The notes: generated from the sequence alone by a model not told the origin. Numbered from the stretch's first letter, positions 42,423 through 52,852 are shown. The stretch is 64,000 nt of DNA from Fodinibius salipaludis (GCF_002287075.1 NZ_NSKE01000001.1:124001-188000), one strand, 5' to 3'. A program made the numbers and translations.

Positions 42423-43928
42423 TTACTCAAAATCCTCGAAATCGTCCAGATCATCGATAGAACCGAGCATACTTCCCAGCATATCGGAATAGCTGCGAGC
42501 ATCATCTAAATCCTCTTTACCTACCATTGAATGTTGATGAAGGGCCTCAACAACAAAATCCATAACTACATATTGATCGTTATCTTCATCAAGCAACGAA
42601 TTTTTCGCTACTAATGATGAGAGTCCGTCAACGTCATTAAGCAGTTTTTCATACTCCTCTTGACTCATTTCGTCACTGATATTCAAAGTATTACCATCAG
42701 CAAACCAATCAAGCACCGGTTGATATATATTTTCGTCACTTTTCTTTTGCTCGGCGGGATCGGGAAAATACTGAGCAAAGGTTTTCTTTATCCCCTGTCC
42801 AATAAGATGTTTTGCAACATTTGTAGCTCCCTCCTGTTCGCCTTCGTACACCAGCTCCAACTTGCCGGTTAGTGCAGGAACAATATGAAACAGATCTGTG
42901 ATGCGAGCCACCGTATCCGATTCATTATTCACAAGCGCCCGACGTTCAGCAGCAGAGATGAGCTGCTCCATCGCTGTAATGGTCATCCGGGTAGAAACAC
43001 CACTCTTTTGATCGATGTACTCTGATTCTCTGGCTTCAAAAGCAATCTGCTCCAGCAGCTCCTTAATTACCGGTGGAATCGTCACCTCCACAGCCCCATC
43101 GCGCGAAATCCAGGCTTCCTGCTGGGTTATTTTCATTCCCGTTTCCAACTCTTTGGGATAGTGCGTTAAAATTTGTGAATCGATACGATCTTTCAGCGGT
43201 GTAATAATACTTCCCCGGTTCGTATAATCCTCCGGGTTGGCAGAGAACACCATCAGCACGTCCAACGGAATGCGAATATTAAAGCCGCGAATCTGAATAT
43301 CACGCTCCTGCATAATATTCAACAAAGCCACCTGAATACGTGGCTGCAGATCGGGCAGTTCGTTTATGGCAAAAACCCCTCTATTTGTACGTGGAATCAA
43401 CCCGAAGTTTATCACATTCTCATCGGCCAGCGTAAGCTTTTTAGCTGCCGCCTTAATGGGATCAATATCTCCAATAAGATCAGCCACAGCCGTATCAGGC
43501 GTTGCCAGCTTTTCACCATACCGCTCACTTCGGTGCACCCATTGGATAGGAGTATCATCCCCCTTTTCTTCTACTAATTCTCTCGCGTGTTTTGATACGG
43601 GATTAAACGGATCATCATTAATTTCCGATCCCGCAATAACAGGCATATACTCATCCAGAAAAGAGCTCAGCTGACGCAGTATTTTGGTCTTTGCTTGTCC
43701 CCGCAAGCCCAACAATATAATATCGTGCTTAGCCAGCAAGGCATGCTGCAGCTGGGGAATCACCGATTTATCGTATCCCATGATGTCGGGAAAAAGTGTT
43801 TCACCAGACTTTATCTTCTCAATTACATTTTGTCGTAATTCCTCTTTAACTGGAATGGATTCCCAACCTGACTCCTTTAATGCGCCTAATGTGTGAACAG
43901 TATTTTTCAGCTTTTCCATTGATCTCAT
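42423..43928 (-). CDS. MoxR/ChlI-type AAA ATPase
   Basis: The ATG at 43928 is chosen; a TTG at 43943 is possible. About 501 residues: Walker A-like GLRGQAKTKILRQLSSF, sensor and Walker B region GVFAINELPDLQPRIQVALL (the Asn-Glu variant of Walker B typical of the magnesium-chelatase/MoxR group), NIMQERDIQIRGFNIRIPLD, VFSANPEDYTNRGSIITPLK and DRIDSQILTHYP. The C-terminal part is helical and acidic (DLDDARSYSDMLGS, ends DDLDDFEDFE). These ATPases usually act with a VWA-domain partner as a chaperone, but no VWA gene is adjacent in the window. Divergent from the starch susC. Confidence 0.85.
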   Translation of the reverse strand: MRSMEKLKNTVHTLGALKESGWESIPVKEELRQNVIEKIKSGETLFPDIMGYDKSVIPQLQHALLAKHDIILLGLRGQAKTKILRQLSSFLDEYMPVIAGSEINDDPFNPVSKHARELVEEKGDDTPIQWVHRSERYGEKLATPDTAVADLIGDIDPIKAAAKKLTLADENVINFGLIPRTNRGVFAINELPDLQPRIQVALLNIMQERDIQIRGFNIRIPLDVLMVFSANPEDYTNRGSIITPLKDRIDSQILTHYPKELETGMKITQQEAWISRDGAVEVTIPPVIKELLEQIAFEARESEYIDQKSGVSTRMTITAMEQLISAAERRALVNNESDTVARITDLFHIVPALTGKLELVYEGEQEGATNVAKHLIGQGIKKTFAQYFPDPAEQKKSDENIYQPVLDWFADGNTLNISDEMSQEEYEKLLNDVDGLSSLVAKNSLLDEDNDQYVVMDFVVEALHQHSMVGKEDLDDARSYSDMLGSMLGSIDDLDDFEDFE

Positions 43929-44122
43929 AAATAGTTTTTGCAATTCAGAATAATTAATAACCCATTCACAAGCAGAATCATTTCATTTCAACGACATAGA
44001 ATATCATTTGTGTATACATACGTTGCTAAAACAAACAGCTCAACTATAGTATAAAAAAAATTCCGAAAGCAGTATGTATTTACTTGAATCTCTCCTCATA
44101 AATTGTTAGATATCAGGTGTGA

Positions 44123-44136
44123 TGAAAGCGCTTACA
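44123..44136. promoter_or_regulatory. Cre/LacI-type operator before the starch susC (TGAAAGCGCTTACA)
   Basis: Matches the generic LacI/CcpA consensus TGwnAnCGnTnwCA at every position, 132 bp upstream of susC. Its exact reverse complement follows 48 bp away. The binder should be a LacI-family maltose/starch regulator, which is not in the window. Confidence 0.75.
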
Positions 44137-44170
44137 TACCCAACAGCGATCTAAATTTTTTAACACTCAA

Positions 44171-44184
44171 TGTAAGCGCTTTCA
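44171..44184. promoter_or_regulatory. Cre/LacI-type operator, mirror copy (TGTAAGCGCTTTCA)
   Basis: Reverse complement of the site at 44123-44136, 84 bp upstream of susC. The pair is arranged head to head with 34 bp between the sites. The remainder of the 339-bp gap between the moxR-type gene and susC holds promoter DNA without a gene. Confidence 0.75.
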
Positions 44185-44267
44185 TCCACAAGAAAAGTAA
44201 TGATCAACGCATTCTATTTTACTAAAAAAATGTTCAGACATACCCACAATAATCTAAACCAACCTCT

Positions 44268-47234
44268 ATGATACCACTCAAAAAGATACTCATTACGTCA
44301 TGTCTGGTACTGGGACTCTCGTTCCCGGGATTAGCACAGACTTCCGTATCGGGAACGGTAACGGACGCTCAAAGCGGAGAAACACTGCCGGGCGTTAATA
44401 TTACTGTTAAAAACATGCCCGAACGCGGAACTGCTACCAATGCAAACGGAACCTATAATTTAAATGTACCCTCGTTGCAAGATACGTTGGTATTTTCTTT
44501 CGTAGGCTTCGTTAAACAAGAAGTTCCCATTAATGGACGCACAACAATCGATGTATCGCTCTCTCCCGATGTGCAACAACTTGAAGATGTAGTTGTAATC
44601 GGTTATGGAACGCAGCAGAGAGAAGATCAAACTGGCTCTATAACTTCTGTAAGTACAGAAGATTTTAATGAAGGTGCTATCACCTCTGCCCAAGAGTTGT
44701 TCCAAGGCAAGGCTTCGGGAGTTTCCGTCACCTCAGGAGACGGTGCACCCGGTAGCGGAGCTACTATCCGTATTCGCGGCGGTTCTTCCCTATCAGCCAG
44801 TAATGACCCATTATACGTAATAGATGGTGTACCGCTCGACGGTGGAGGCGTCGCAGGAATGAGAAACCCACTCAATACAATTAACCCGAATGACATTGAG
44901 TCAATCACTATCTTAAAAGATGCCTCTGCAACCGCAATATATGGTTCTCGAGCCTCCAACGGTGTAGTACTTATCGAAACAAAGACTGCCGAACAGGGGC
45001 AGGATTTACAAGTTAGCTATACAGGTAAAGCTTCCTATCAAACAATCCCTAAAATGTTAGATGTTTACTCGGCTGATGAATTCAAAAACATTATAGGGCA
45101 ACAACACGGACAGAATGCTGTTGACTTACTTGGAGACTCAAATACTAAGTGGCAAGACCAAATCTATAATCCGGCCTTCAGTCAAGATCAAAATTTAAGC
45201 TTAGCGGGATCCACTGGATTCCTCCCATACAGAGTTTCATTAGGTTTTAGTGGCAATTCAGGTATTCTCAAGACTTCTGATATGGAACGTCTAACAGGGT
45301 CCGTAACACTTAACCCTTCCTTTTTTGATGACAATCTGGAAGTCAACCTAAATCTTAAGGGTATGCGTGTTGACAACTTCTTTGCCAACAGAGGTGCTAT
45401 CGGTTCAGCCGTTTACTTCGATCCTACACAACCAGTTATGGTAGGAAATGAAGATGATCCGTGGGGCGGTTACTATACTTGGACAAATTCACAGGGAAAT
45501 CCTATCCCAATTGCACCAGCAAATCCTGTAGCAATGCTTGAACAACAAAATGATATTTCTACGATTTACAGGTCTATCGGCAAGCTAAAACTGGACTATA
45601 CTCCAGACTTTTTTTCCAATATAACTGCTACTCTAAATCTTGGCTATGACTATTCTGATACAGGAGAAGGCCAAGTAAGAGTACAGGAAAATGCAGCTTT
45701 CCAATATGATGGTAGTGGAATAGGTGGACTGTGGACTGATTATAATCAGCGAAAAGAAAATGAACTCTTAGATTTTTATGTCAAATATCAAAATGACTTT
45801 CCTTCAATTGAGAGTTCAATCGATTTCACAGCTGGATATTCGTGGGAGCATCATTTAGAGGAGAGTTCCAATTATTCCACCAACCGACTAAGACAAGACA
45901 CAACCGTAGTTTATTCAGATACTGATTTCGCTACTGAAAATTATCTACTTTCTACCTTTGGGAGGTTAAATTACAGCTACAGAGATAAGTATCTTCTTAC
46001 TGGTACCATCCGCTATGACGGAACTTCACGCTTTTCAGAAGACAATCGATGGGGGCTTTTCCCTTCTCTTGCTTTGGCATGGAAAGTCCATGAAGAACCG
46101 TTTCTTTCAGAGTTTGAAAAACTAAGTCAACTCAAGTTTCGAGTTGGATATGGTGTAACTGGGCAACAACGTATTAATCAAGGTGACTATCCTTATTTGG
46201 GAACATATACTCAAAGCCAGCCAAATGCAGCTTACTTATTCGGTGATGAGTATATCCAAACATTGAGACCTGAAGGATATAATCAAAACCTTAAGTGGGA
46301 AGAAACGACCACATATAATATTGGTTTAGATTATGGATTATACGATGGTAGACTTAGTGGTACAGTGGAAGGTTACTATCGTAAGACTACAGACCTTTTA
46401 AATCTTGTCACTCCACCTGCTGGTACTAACCTTACTAACAGTATACTTTCCAATATTGGATCTCTTGAAGTTAAAGGCCTTGAGTTTAATATAACAGGCA
46501 TTCCACTATCTACTAAAGATTCCTATTGGGAGGTTAGCTTTAATGCTACTCACAGTGTTAATGAGATTACAAAATTAACTACTGGTAGTAACCCAGATTA
46601 TCTTGGTGTAAGGCACGGTGGTATTTCCTTAGGTAATACTATCCAAGTTCATAGTGTCGGACATCCCCGAAGTTCATTCTTTGTTTATGAGCAAGTATAT
46701 AATGAGAATGGAGAACCAATCGAGGGAGTGTATGTGGACCAAAACAATGATGGCGTTATTAATAGTAGTGATCTATACCGTCATAAAAATCCTGATCCAG
46801 ATGTAAGTTTTGGGTTCTCATCTCGATATGAATATAAAAATTGGGATGCATCCTTCTCTGCTCGTGCAGAAATTGGGAATTATGTATTCAACAATGTTGC
46901 TGCAGGAGCCTCATATATAGGATTATACAACTCTACTGGGTATCTAAGTAATACTAGTACTCAACTCGAAAATACTGAGTTTTGGAGTTCTCGTTTCTTA
47001 TCTGATCATTTTGTTGAAAATGCATCCTTCCTCCGTATGGATAACATCACAGTAGGATATACATTCAGCCAGCTGCCAGACATTGTAAAATCATTGCGTC
47101 TTGCAGCAACAGTTCAAAATGCTTTTGTAATCACAAATTATGATGGACTTGATCCAGAGATATTTGGGGGAATTGATAGTAATATCTATCCACGCCCACG
47201 AACATTTGTTCTGAGTGCAAGTCTCAATTTCTAA
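44268..47234 (+). CDS. SusC/RagA-type TonB-linked outer-membrane transporter (starch/maltodextrin)
   Basis: 988 residues. Signal peptide to about residue 23 (FPGLAQ), CarboxypepD-reg-like domain (SGTVTDAQSGETLPGVNITV, TNANGTYNLNV), plug with DVVVIGYGTQQREDQTGSIT and PLYVIDGVPLDGGGV, ILKDASATAIYGSRASNGVV, then barrel ending RPRTFVLSASLNF. First gene of the starch locus; the following susD, susE-like and four GH13 genes give the likely substrate, maltodextrins. Preceded by two LacI-type operators. Confidence 0.95.
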   Translation: MIPLKKILITSCLVLGLSFPGLAQTSVSGTVTDAQSGETLPGVNITVKNMPERGTATNANGTYNLNVPSLQDTLVFSFVGFVKQEVPINGRTTIDVSLSPDVQQLEDVVVIGYGTQQREDQTGSITSVSTEDFNEGAITSAQELFQGKASGVSVTSGDGAPGSGATIRIRGGSSLSASNDPLYVIDGVPLDGGGVAGMRNPLNTINPNDIESITILKDASATAIYGSRASNGVVLIETKTAEQGQDLQVSYTGKASYQTIPKMLDVYSADEFKNIIGQQHGQNAVDLLGDSNTKWQDQIYNPAFSQDQNLSLAGSTGFLPYRVSLGFSGNSGILKTSDMERLTGSVTLNPSFFDDNLEVNLNLKGMRVDNFFANRGAIGSAVYFDPTQPVMVGNEDDPWGGYYTWTNSQGNPIPIAPANPVAMLEQQNDISTIYRSIGKLKLDYTPDFFSNITATLNLGYDYSDTGEGQVRVQENAAFQYDGSGIGGLWTDYNQRKENELLDFYVKYQNDFPSIESSIDFTAGYSWEHHLEESSNYSTNRLRQDTTVVYSDTDFATENYLLSTFGRLNYSYRDKYLLTGTIRYDGTSRFSEDNRWGLFPSLALAWKVHEEPFLSEFEKLSQLKFRVGYGVTGQQRINQGDYPYLGTYTQSQPNAAYLFGDEYIQTLRPEGYNQNLKWEETTTYNIGLDYGLYDGRLSGTVEGYYRKTTDLLNLVTPPAGTNLTNSILSNIGSLEVKGLEFNITGIPLSTKDSYWEVSFNATHSVNEITKLTTGSNPDYLGVRHGGISLGNTIQVHSVGHPRSSFFVYEQVYNENGEPIEGVYVDQNNDGVINSSDLYRHKNPDPDVSFGFSSRYEYKNWDASFSARAEIGNYVFNNVAAGASYIGLYNSTGYLSNTSTQLENTEFWSSRFLSDHFVENASFLRMDNITVGYTFSQLPDIVKSLRLAATVQNAFVITNYDGLDPEIFGGIDSNIYPRPRTFVLSASLNF

Positions 47235-47248
47235 TCGGAATTTCTTAA

Positions 47249-48826
47249 ATGGTGAAGATTATGTTTAATATAAAAAACCAAATTCTATCAATACTTGTAT
47301 TCACCTCTTTGATGGCTTTTATGTCATCATGTACAGGTGACTTAAGTACTACGCCGTTGGATAATGATGTACAAACTTCGGTATCAGTTTATGAAACCCA
47401 AGGAGACTATGAGCAAGTATTAGCAAAATTGTATGCTGGCCTTGCTCTCACTGGTCAGTCAGGAGGTTCAGGAGCTCCTGACATTCAAAGTGATGACGAG
47501 GGGTTTTCAAACTATATGCGACAATTATTTGCAGCACAAGTCGTGTCTACCGATGAGGTGGTTGTGGCTTGGGATAATCCAAACTTTCAACCCTACAATT
47601 TTCAAAGCTGGAGTGCTTCAAACAGCTTTGTGTTCATGATGTACAGTCGTGTATATTATGAGATTGCACTTGCCAATGAATTTATTCGCAATGCTAAAGG
47701 TAATAATGATCCAACCATTCAAACTTATAATGCCGAAGCACGGTTTTTAAGGGCCTTAAGTTATTGGCATGCACTTGACCTATATGGTGGTGGAGTACCT
47801 TTCGTAACTGAAAATGACGGTGTAGGAGCTTACAATCCTCCTTCAATTAGCAGTGATTCCTTATTTAATTATATCGAAAATGAATTACTTGCTATTGAAG
47901 ATCAACTTTCAGCACCTGGTCAAGGTGAATATGGTCGTGCTAATCGTGCAGCAGCATGGACTCTCCTTACTAAGCTTTACTTAAATGCTGAAGTATATAT
48001 TGGCGAACCCCACTACACTGAGGCTATTACTTATGCCAAGCGGGTCATTGACCAAGGTGGATACCAATTGGAAGATAATTACCAAGATTTATTCTTGGCA
48101 GACAACCATACTGCAAATGGTATAATTTTCGCGGTTCCTAGTGACGGTGAAAACATGCAATCATACGGTAATACTAACTACATTATACATGCTTCAGTAG
48201 GCGGTAATATGAGTGCAAGTAACTTCGGAATTGATGGCCCTTGGGCTGGCAATCGGGTTACTCCAGAATTTGTTAATAAGTTTGATCTGGATAATGATTC
48301 AAGAGCTATGTTCTTTACAGATGGTCAAACTTTGGATATCGAAGATCCTATTAACTTTCAGCATGGATATGCTGTAACCAAATGGCAGAATATAACTTCT
48401 AATGGCGAACCTGGTAGTCGCCCTGCATTTGTAGACACTGACTTTCCCATGTTCCGATTGGCGGATGTCTATCTCATGTATGCAGAAGCCATCGAAAGAG
48501 GTGGGCAAGGTGGTGATAATAGCGAAGCATTAAGCTTGGTTAATGATATCAGAGAAAGAGCTTATGGTGACGCTTCAGGAAATATTACATCTTCAGAGCT
48601 CGACCTCGAGTTTTTAATTAATGAGCGAGCTAGAGAACTCTATTGGGAAAATCACCGGAGAACAGACCTTATTAGATTCGGAATGTTTACTGGTTCTGAC
48701 TATATCTGGTCCTGGAAAGGTGAACAAAAAGATGGTACCGCTACAGATGCAATATACAACCTCTACCCAATCCCATCTTCTGATATAAATGCAAATCCAA
48801 ATTTAACACAGAATCCGGGTTACTAA
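47249..48826 (+). CDS. SusD/RagB-type glycan-binding outer-membrane lipoprotein
   Basis: 525 residues, lipoprotein signal (MAFMSSCTGD). SusD-family features: STTPLDNDVQTSVSVYETQG, AEARFLRALSYWHALDLYGG, RANRAAAWTLLTKLYLNAEV and the C-terminal FLINERARELYWENHRRTDL with YPIPSSDINANPNLTQNPGY. Starts 14 bp after susC; forms the lid of that transporter. Length and context fit the starch-binding SusD group. Confidence 0.94.
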   Translation: MVKIMFNIKNQILSILVFTSLMAFMSSCTGDLSTTPLDNDVQTSVSVYETQGDYEQVLAKLYAGLALTGQSGGSGAPDIQSDDEGFSNYMRQLFAAQVVSTDEVVVAWDNPNFQPYNFQSWSASNSFVFMMYSRVYYEIALANEFIRNAKGNNDPTIQTYNAEARFLRALSYWHALDLYGGGVPFVTENDGVGAYNPPSISSDSLFNYIENELLAIEDQLSAPGQGEYGRANRAAAWTLLTKLYLNAEVYIGEPHYTEAITYAKRVIDQGGYQLEDNYQDLFLADNHTANGIIFAVPSDGENMQSYGNTNYIIHASVGGNMSASNFGIDGPWAGNRVTPEFVNKFDLDNDSRAMFFTDGQTLDIEDPINFQHGYAVTKWQNITSNGEPGSRPAFVDTDFPMFRLADVYLMYAEAIERGGQGGDNSEALSLVNDIRERAYGDASGNITSSELDLEFLINERARELYWENHRRTDLIRFGMFTGSDYIWSWKGEQKDGTATDAIYNLYPIPSSDINANPNLTQNPGY

Positions 48827-48862
48827 ATTAATACACAATTCGAATTTTAAAGGACTAAGACA

Positions 48863-49933
48863 ATGAAGAATTTAACTATAATACTATCGATACTCGGTTT
48901 GTTCACCTTTGTATCCTGTGACAAAGGTGAATTGGGGCCAGTAGCAAATACAACTGATCCAGGGTCTCCCTCTATTACTGCCCCAGAATCTGGACAAAGT
49001 TATACGTTGCTGGAAGACAATGCAGCTGATACTCTTATGACAATGGAGTGGACAGCACCTGATTATGGAGTTTCAACTGTTACGACCTATGCTATTCAGT
49101 TGGATACTACGCAAGGTGGGAACTTTGCTAATCCAATGCAATTAGCTACCACTAATCAAACGAGCTGGTCAATAACTGTTCAAAACATGAACATAACACT
49201 TCTTGGGGCAAACTTGCCAGCGGACCAAGAAACTAGCCTAGATCTTCGAGTTGTAGCAACAATCGCTGACTCAGTAGAGGAGCAAGTATCCGAACCTATA
49301 TCCCTTGGGTTCACTCCCTACTCACTATGTCAGTTCTGTCCTGCCATTTATGTGCCAGGAGGCTATCAATCGGGAAGTGGATATGGTAGCGACTGGACAC
49401 CCGGAGATGCACCTGCTTTGGGCAGTGTGAGTGGAGGTGACATCTACGAAGGCTATGTCTATTTCAGTTCTGGAGCCGGATTCAAGCTAACAGGTACAAA
49501 TACAGGTTGGGACAGCAACTGGGGAACACCAGATAATAGCGGTACCCTTGAGTTTGATGGAGGCAATATCAGCATCGGTCAGGCTGGCTACTATCAAATC
49601 TATGCGGATATTCCTAATCTCTCGTATTCACTTGTTAGAACAGAATGGGGAATTATTGGTACAGCTACTGCTGATGACTGGAATTCAGATCAGGATATGA
49701 CTTTTGACTCAAGTTCAAAAACATGGTCTATAACAACAGATCTAACTTCAGGTGCTCTTAAATTTAGAGCAAATGATGCTTGGGATATCAATTATGGCCC
49801 TGCCAATGCTGACGCTCTTCAGGGAGATCTAATCCAAACTGACGGTGCTATAAATATACCAGAAGCTGGTAACTATACCATCGAGATAGATCTAAATGGC
49901 ACTAATTACACCTATACAGTAACACAGAACTAA
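48863..49933 (+). CDS. SusE/SusF-like surface starch-binding lipoprotein
   Basis: 356 residues, lipoprotein signal (LFTFVSCDKGE). N-terminal SusE Ig-like domain (SPSITAPESGQSYTLLED, MEWTAPDYGVSTVTTYAIQL) followed by two repeated starch-binding units: one with AIYVPGGYQSGSGYGSDWTP, DIYEGYVYFSSGAGFKLT and NWGTPDNSGTLEFDGGNIS, the other with EWGIIGTATADDWNSDQDM and LKFRANDAWDINYGPANA. Trp residues in each unit could stack on glucose rings. It presents starch at the cell surface for SusCD. Followed by a hairpin terminator. Confidence 0.85.
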   Translation: MKNLTIILSILGLFTFVSCDKGELGPVANTTDPGSPSITAPESGQSYTLLEDNAADTLMTMEWTAPDYGVSTVTTYAIQLDTTQGGNFANPMQLATTNQTSWSITVQNMNITLLGANLPADQETSLDLRVVATIADSVEEQVSEPISLGFTPYSLCQFCPAIYVPGGYQSGSGYGSDWTPGDAPALGSVSGGDIYEGYVYFSSGAGFKLTGTNTGWDSNWGTPDNSGTLEFDGGNISIGQAGYYQIYADIPNLSYSLVRTEWGIIGTATADDWNSDQDMTFDSSSKTWSITTDLTSGALKFRANDAWDINYGPANADALQGDLIQTDGAINIPEAGNYTIEIDLNGTNYTYTVTQN

Positions 49934-49943
49934 TAAATAAATT

Positions 49944-49985
49944 GGGCTCATCTACGATTAGAGAAATAGGTGGGCCCTTTTTCTT
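49944..49985 (+). terminator. Terminator-like hairpin after the susE-like gene
   Basis: GGGCTCATCT (49944-49953) pairs with AGGTGGGCCC (49968-49977) through G-T pairs, followed by TTTTTCTT. Probably a partial terminator that lowers expression of the GH13 genes relative to susCDE. Confidence 0.6.
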
Positions 49986-50038
49986 AACCCTTGGTCTCCT
50001 AAAGTTAAAACATTCAGCCTAGGTAAAATTATCAACCA

Positions 50039-51427
50039 ATGAAAAACTTCAAGAATACCAAAACTTTCTTTAATCTGTTCCTGCTCTTAGTCATATTTGT
50101 ATTTAGCTCTGCCTGCTCTCAACAGTCAAAGTCACAGACCAACCAATTAACTACGGAGGCAAGTGAATTTCAACATCCTGAGTGGGCTAAAAATGCAACA
50201 ATTTACGAAGTGAATGTTCGCCAGTATACACCTGAGGGTACTTTTGATGCTTTTGAAGAACATATTCCCCGGCTAAAAAAAATGGGGATAGAAGTTTTAT
50301 GGTTAATGCCCATCCATCCTATTGGAGAAAAAAACCGGAAGGGTAAATTAGGGAGTTACTATTCTATAAAGGATTACAAGGCGGTTAACTCCGAATTCGG
50401 TACTATTCAAGACTTAAAAGAGTTAGTCAAAACAGCTCACGAAAATGATATGAAAGTTATCTTAGACTGGGTAGCTAATCATACTGCATGGGATCATATT
50501 TGGACTAAAAAACATCCTGGATGGTATACTAAAGATGAAAATGGGAATTTTCAGCCTCCTATCGAAGATTGGTCCGACGTTATTGAATTGGATTTTGACA
50601 ATCACGAAATGCGTGATGCCATGGTAAATGCCATGGAATTCTGGGTAAAAGAAGCCAATATTGATGGTTATCGTGCTGATTATGCGATGGATGTACCTAC
50701 GGAATTTTGGAACCGTGCACGTGAAGAGTTAGATCAGATCAAACCCGTTTTTATGTTGGCCGAAGCAGAACAATCTGATCATCATAATAAGGCTTTTGAT
50801 ATGAGCTATGCCTGGAAATTCCATGAACTGACCAATGAGATTGCACATGACAGTGCCGGTCCAAAAGATATCGACCAATACATGGCTTGGGAAGATTCTA
50901 CTTTTCCAAACCACGCATATAGAATGTACTTTACTTCCAACCACGATGAAAACTCATGGAATGGTACAGCAGTAGAACGTTATGGGCCTGCATTAAAAGC
51001 TATGGCAGTATTAACCAGTACCATTGATGGTATGCCTCTTGTTTACAGTGGTCAAGAAACCCGTATCAATAAACGACTAGAATTCTTTCAAAGAGACACT
51101 ATTCGTTGGGAAGGTTCTGAACTAGATGAGTTTTACACAAAACTTCTTCAATTAAATCAAAATAATTCTGCTCTTTGGAATGGAAAGGCCGGTGGAGATT
51201 TTGTAAGAGTAAACACTAACAATAAAAATGAAATTTATGCCTATAAACGTGTTAAAAATAATAATGAAGTTTTTGTACTACTTAATCTAAGTGATCAAAA
51301 ACAAACTGTAACACTTAAGGATTTCCCTAACACCACTTACACCGATGTATTTTCTGAGAGTAATCTAGAAATTGGAGAGGAACCCATTGATATGGATCCG
51401 TGGGGCTATCGAGTTTTAAAGAAGTAG
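50039..51427 (+). CDS. GH13 alpha-amylase-family lipoprotein (tandem copy 1)
   Basis: 462 residues with a lipoprotein signal (VFSSACSQQS). The GH13 regions are intact: VILDWVANHT (region I), IDGYRADYAMD (region II, nucleophile Asp), FMLAEAEQSD (region III, acid Glu) and YFTSNHDENS (region IV). The C-terminal beta domain ends PWGYRVLKK. The compact barrel without extra modules suggests an oligosaccharide-active amylase. It shares long identical runs with the next gene and with 60193-61575. Confidence 0.9.
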   Translation: MKNFKNTKTFFNLFLLLVIFVFSSACSQQSKSQTNQLTTEASEFQHPEWAKNATIYEVNVRQYTPEGTFDAFEEHIPRLKKMGIEVLWLMPIHPIGEKNRKGKLGSYYSIKDYKAVNSEFGTIQDLKELVKTAHENDMKVILDWVANHTAWDHIWTKKHPGWYTKDENGNFQPPIEDWSDVIELDFDNHEMRDAMVNAMEFWVKEANIDGYRADYAMDVPTEFWNRAREELDQIKPVFMLAEAEQSDHHNKAFDMSYAWKFHELTNEIAHDSAGPKDIDQYMAWEDSTFPNHAYRMYFTSNHDENSWNGTAVERYGPALKAMAVLTSTIDGMPLVYSGQETRINKRLEFFQRDTIRWEGSELDEFYTKLLQLNQNNSALWNGKAGGDFVRVNTNNKNEIYAYKRVKNNNEVFVLLNLSDQKQTVTLKDFPNTTYTDVFSESNLEIGEEPIDMDPWGYRVLKK

Positions 51428-51472
51428 CACCAAAATTAAAAATTTACCTATATCTTGCTACGAGGTGATACC

Positions 51473-52852
51473 ATGAAATTGAATAAGCCAATACTTCTTT
51501 TAGTATCGTTTTTAATTATTCTGGGTGGATGTAATACAAGCACAGAACCAACCCGATCTGATGATGACGATACCGAAGAACCTATCTCCTATTCACCAGT
51601 AGAACATCCGGAGTGGGCAAATAATGCTACCATCTATGAAGTAAATATTCGTCAATATTCACAGGAAGGAACCTTTGACGCTTTTACTGAAGATATCCCT
51701 CGTTTAAAAGAGATGGGAGTTGAAGTATTGTGGTTAATGCCTATTCATCCAATTGGTGAAGAGAACAGGCTAGGTGAACTCGGTAGCTACTACTCTGTTC
51801 AAGATTTCGGAGAAGTTAACCCTGAATTCGGTTCTAAAGAAGATCTTCGAGAACTGGTCCAAACAGCCCATAACAATGATATGAAAGTTATTTTAGACTG
51901 GGTAGCTAATCACACCGCGTGGGATCATGTATGGACTGAATCTAATCCTGATTGGTATACAAAGGATGAAAACGGGAATTTTGTTACTCCGCAAGATTGG
52001 TCTGATGTAATTGAGCTAAATTACAACATAGAAGACATGCGTGATGAAATGGTTGATGAAATGAGTTATTGGGTTGAAGAGTTTAATATTGATGGATTTC
52101 GTGCAGATTTTGCCAGCGGTGTACCTATGGATTTCTGGAACCGAGTAAGACATGACCTTAACGAAATCAAGCCAACCTTTTTACTTGCGGAAGCAGAGGA
52201 GCCTGAATTCCATGAGCATGCTTTCGATATGTCCTACGCTTGGAGTTTTCCCAATCTAACTCATCAAATTGCTGATGGGAATGCCGGTCCCAATGCAATC
52301 CATACCTACATGTTGAACGAGCAAGATCAGTTTGATAATTCTGATTATCGGATGTATTACACAAGTAATCACGACATAAATTCATGGGAAAATTCTGCAG
52401 TTGATCGATATGGTCCTGCTCTAGAAACGATGGCTGTATTAGCAAGTACCCTGAATGGCATGCCATTAGTGTATAATGGCCAAGAAGCACGTATAGACGA
52501 AGAACTTGCATTCTTCCAAAAAGACCAAATTGAATGGAGCGGTTATGAACTTGAAGAGTTTTACACTAAGCTTCTTCAGCTAAATCAAAATAATCCTGCT
52601 TTATGGAATGGAGAAGCTGGGGGGAACTATGAAAGAATAAGTACAAATAACAGTAATATTTTCGCTTTTAGACGTGTGAAAGAAGAAAATGAAGTTTTGG
52701 TTCTTCTAAATCTAAGTGACCAGAGTCAAACCGTCACTTTACAAGACATAGAATCAACAACCTATACAGATATTTTTGCAGAATCAGAATTCACCATAAA
52801 TAGTGATCCTATTGAATTAAGTTCTTGGGATTATTTGGTACTGGAAAAATAA
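51473..52852 (+). CDS. GH13 alpha-amylase-family lipoprotein (tandem copy 2)
   Basis: The ATG at 51473 has a real Shine-Dalgarno (GAGGTGAT, 5 nt upstream), unusual in this window; an in-frame TTG at 51455 is rejected. About 459 residues, lipoprotein signal (ILGGCNTSTEP) followed by an acidic stretch (RSDDDDTEE), as in surface-exported lipoproteins. GH13 regions: VILDWVANHT, IDGFRADFASG, FLLAEAEEPE and YYTSNHDINS, catalytic triad intact. A clear tandem duplicate of the previous gene. Terminator follows. Confidence 0.9.
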   Translation: MKLNKPILLLVSFLIILGGCNTSTEPTRSDDDDTEEPISYSPVEHPEWANNATIYEVNIRQYSQEGTFDAFTEDIPRLKEMGVEVLWLMPIHPIGEENRLGELGSYYSVQDFGEVNPEFGSKEDLRELVQTAHNNDMKVILDWVANHTAWDHVWTESNPDWYTKDENGNFVTPQDWSDVIELNYNIEDMRDEMVDEMSYWVEEFNIDGFRADFASGVPMDFWNRVRHDLNEIKPTFLLAEAEEPEFHEHAFDMSYAWSFPNLTHQIADGNAGPNAIHTYMLNEQDQFDNSDYRMYYTSNHDINSWENSAVDRYGPALETMAVLASTLNGMPLVYNGQEARIDEELAFFQKDQIEWSGYELEEFYTKLLQLNQNNPALWNGEAGGNYERISTNNSNIFAFRRVKEENEVLVLLNLSDQSQTVTLQDIESTTYTDIFAESEFTINSDPIELSSWDYLVLEK

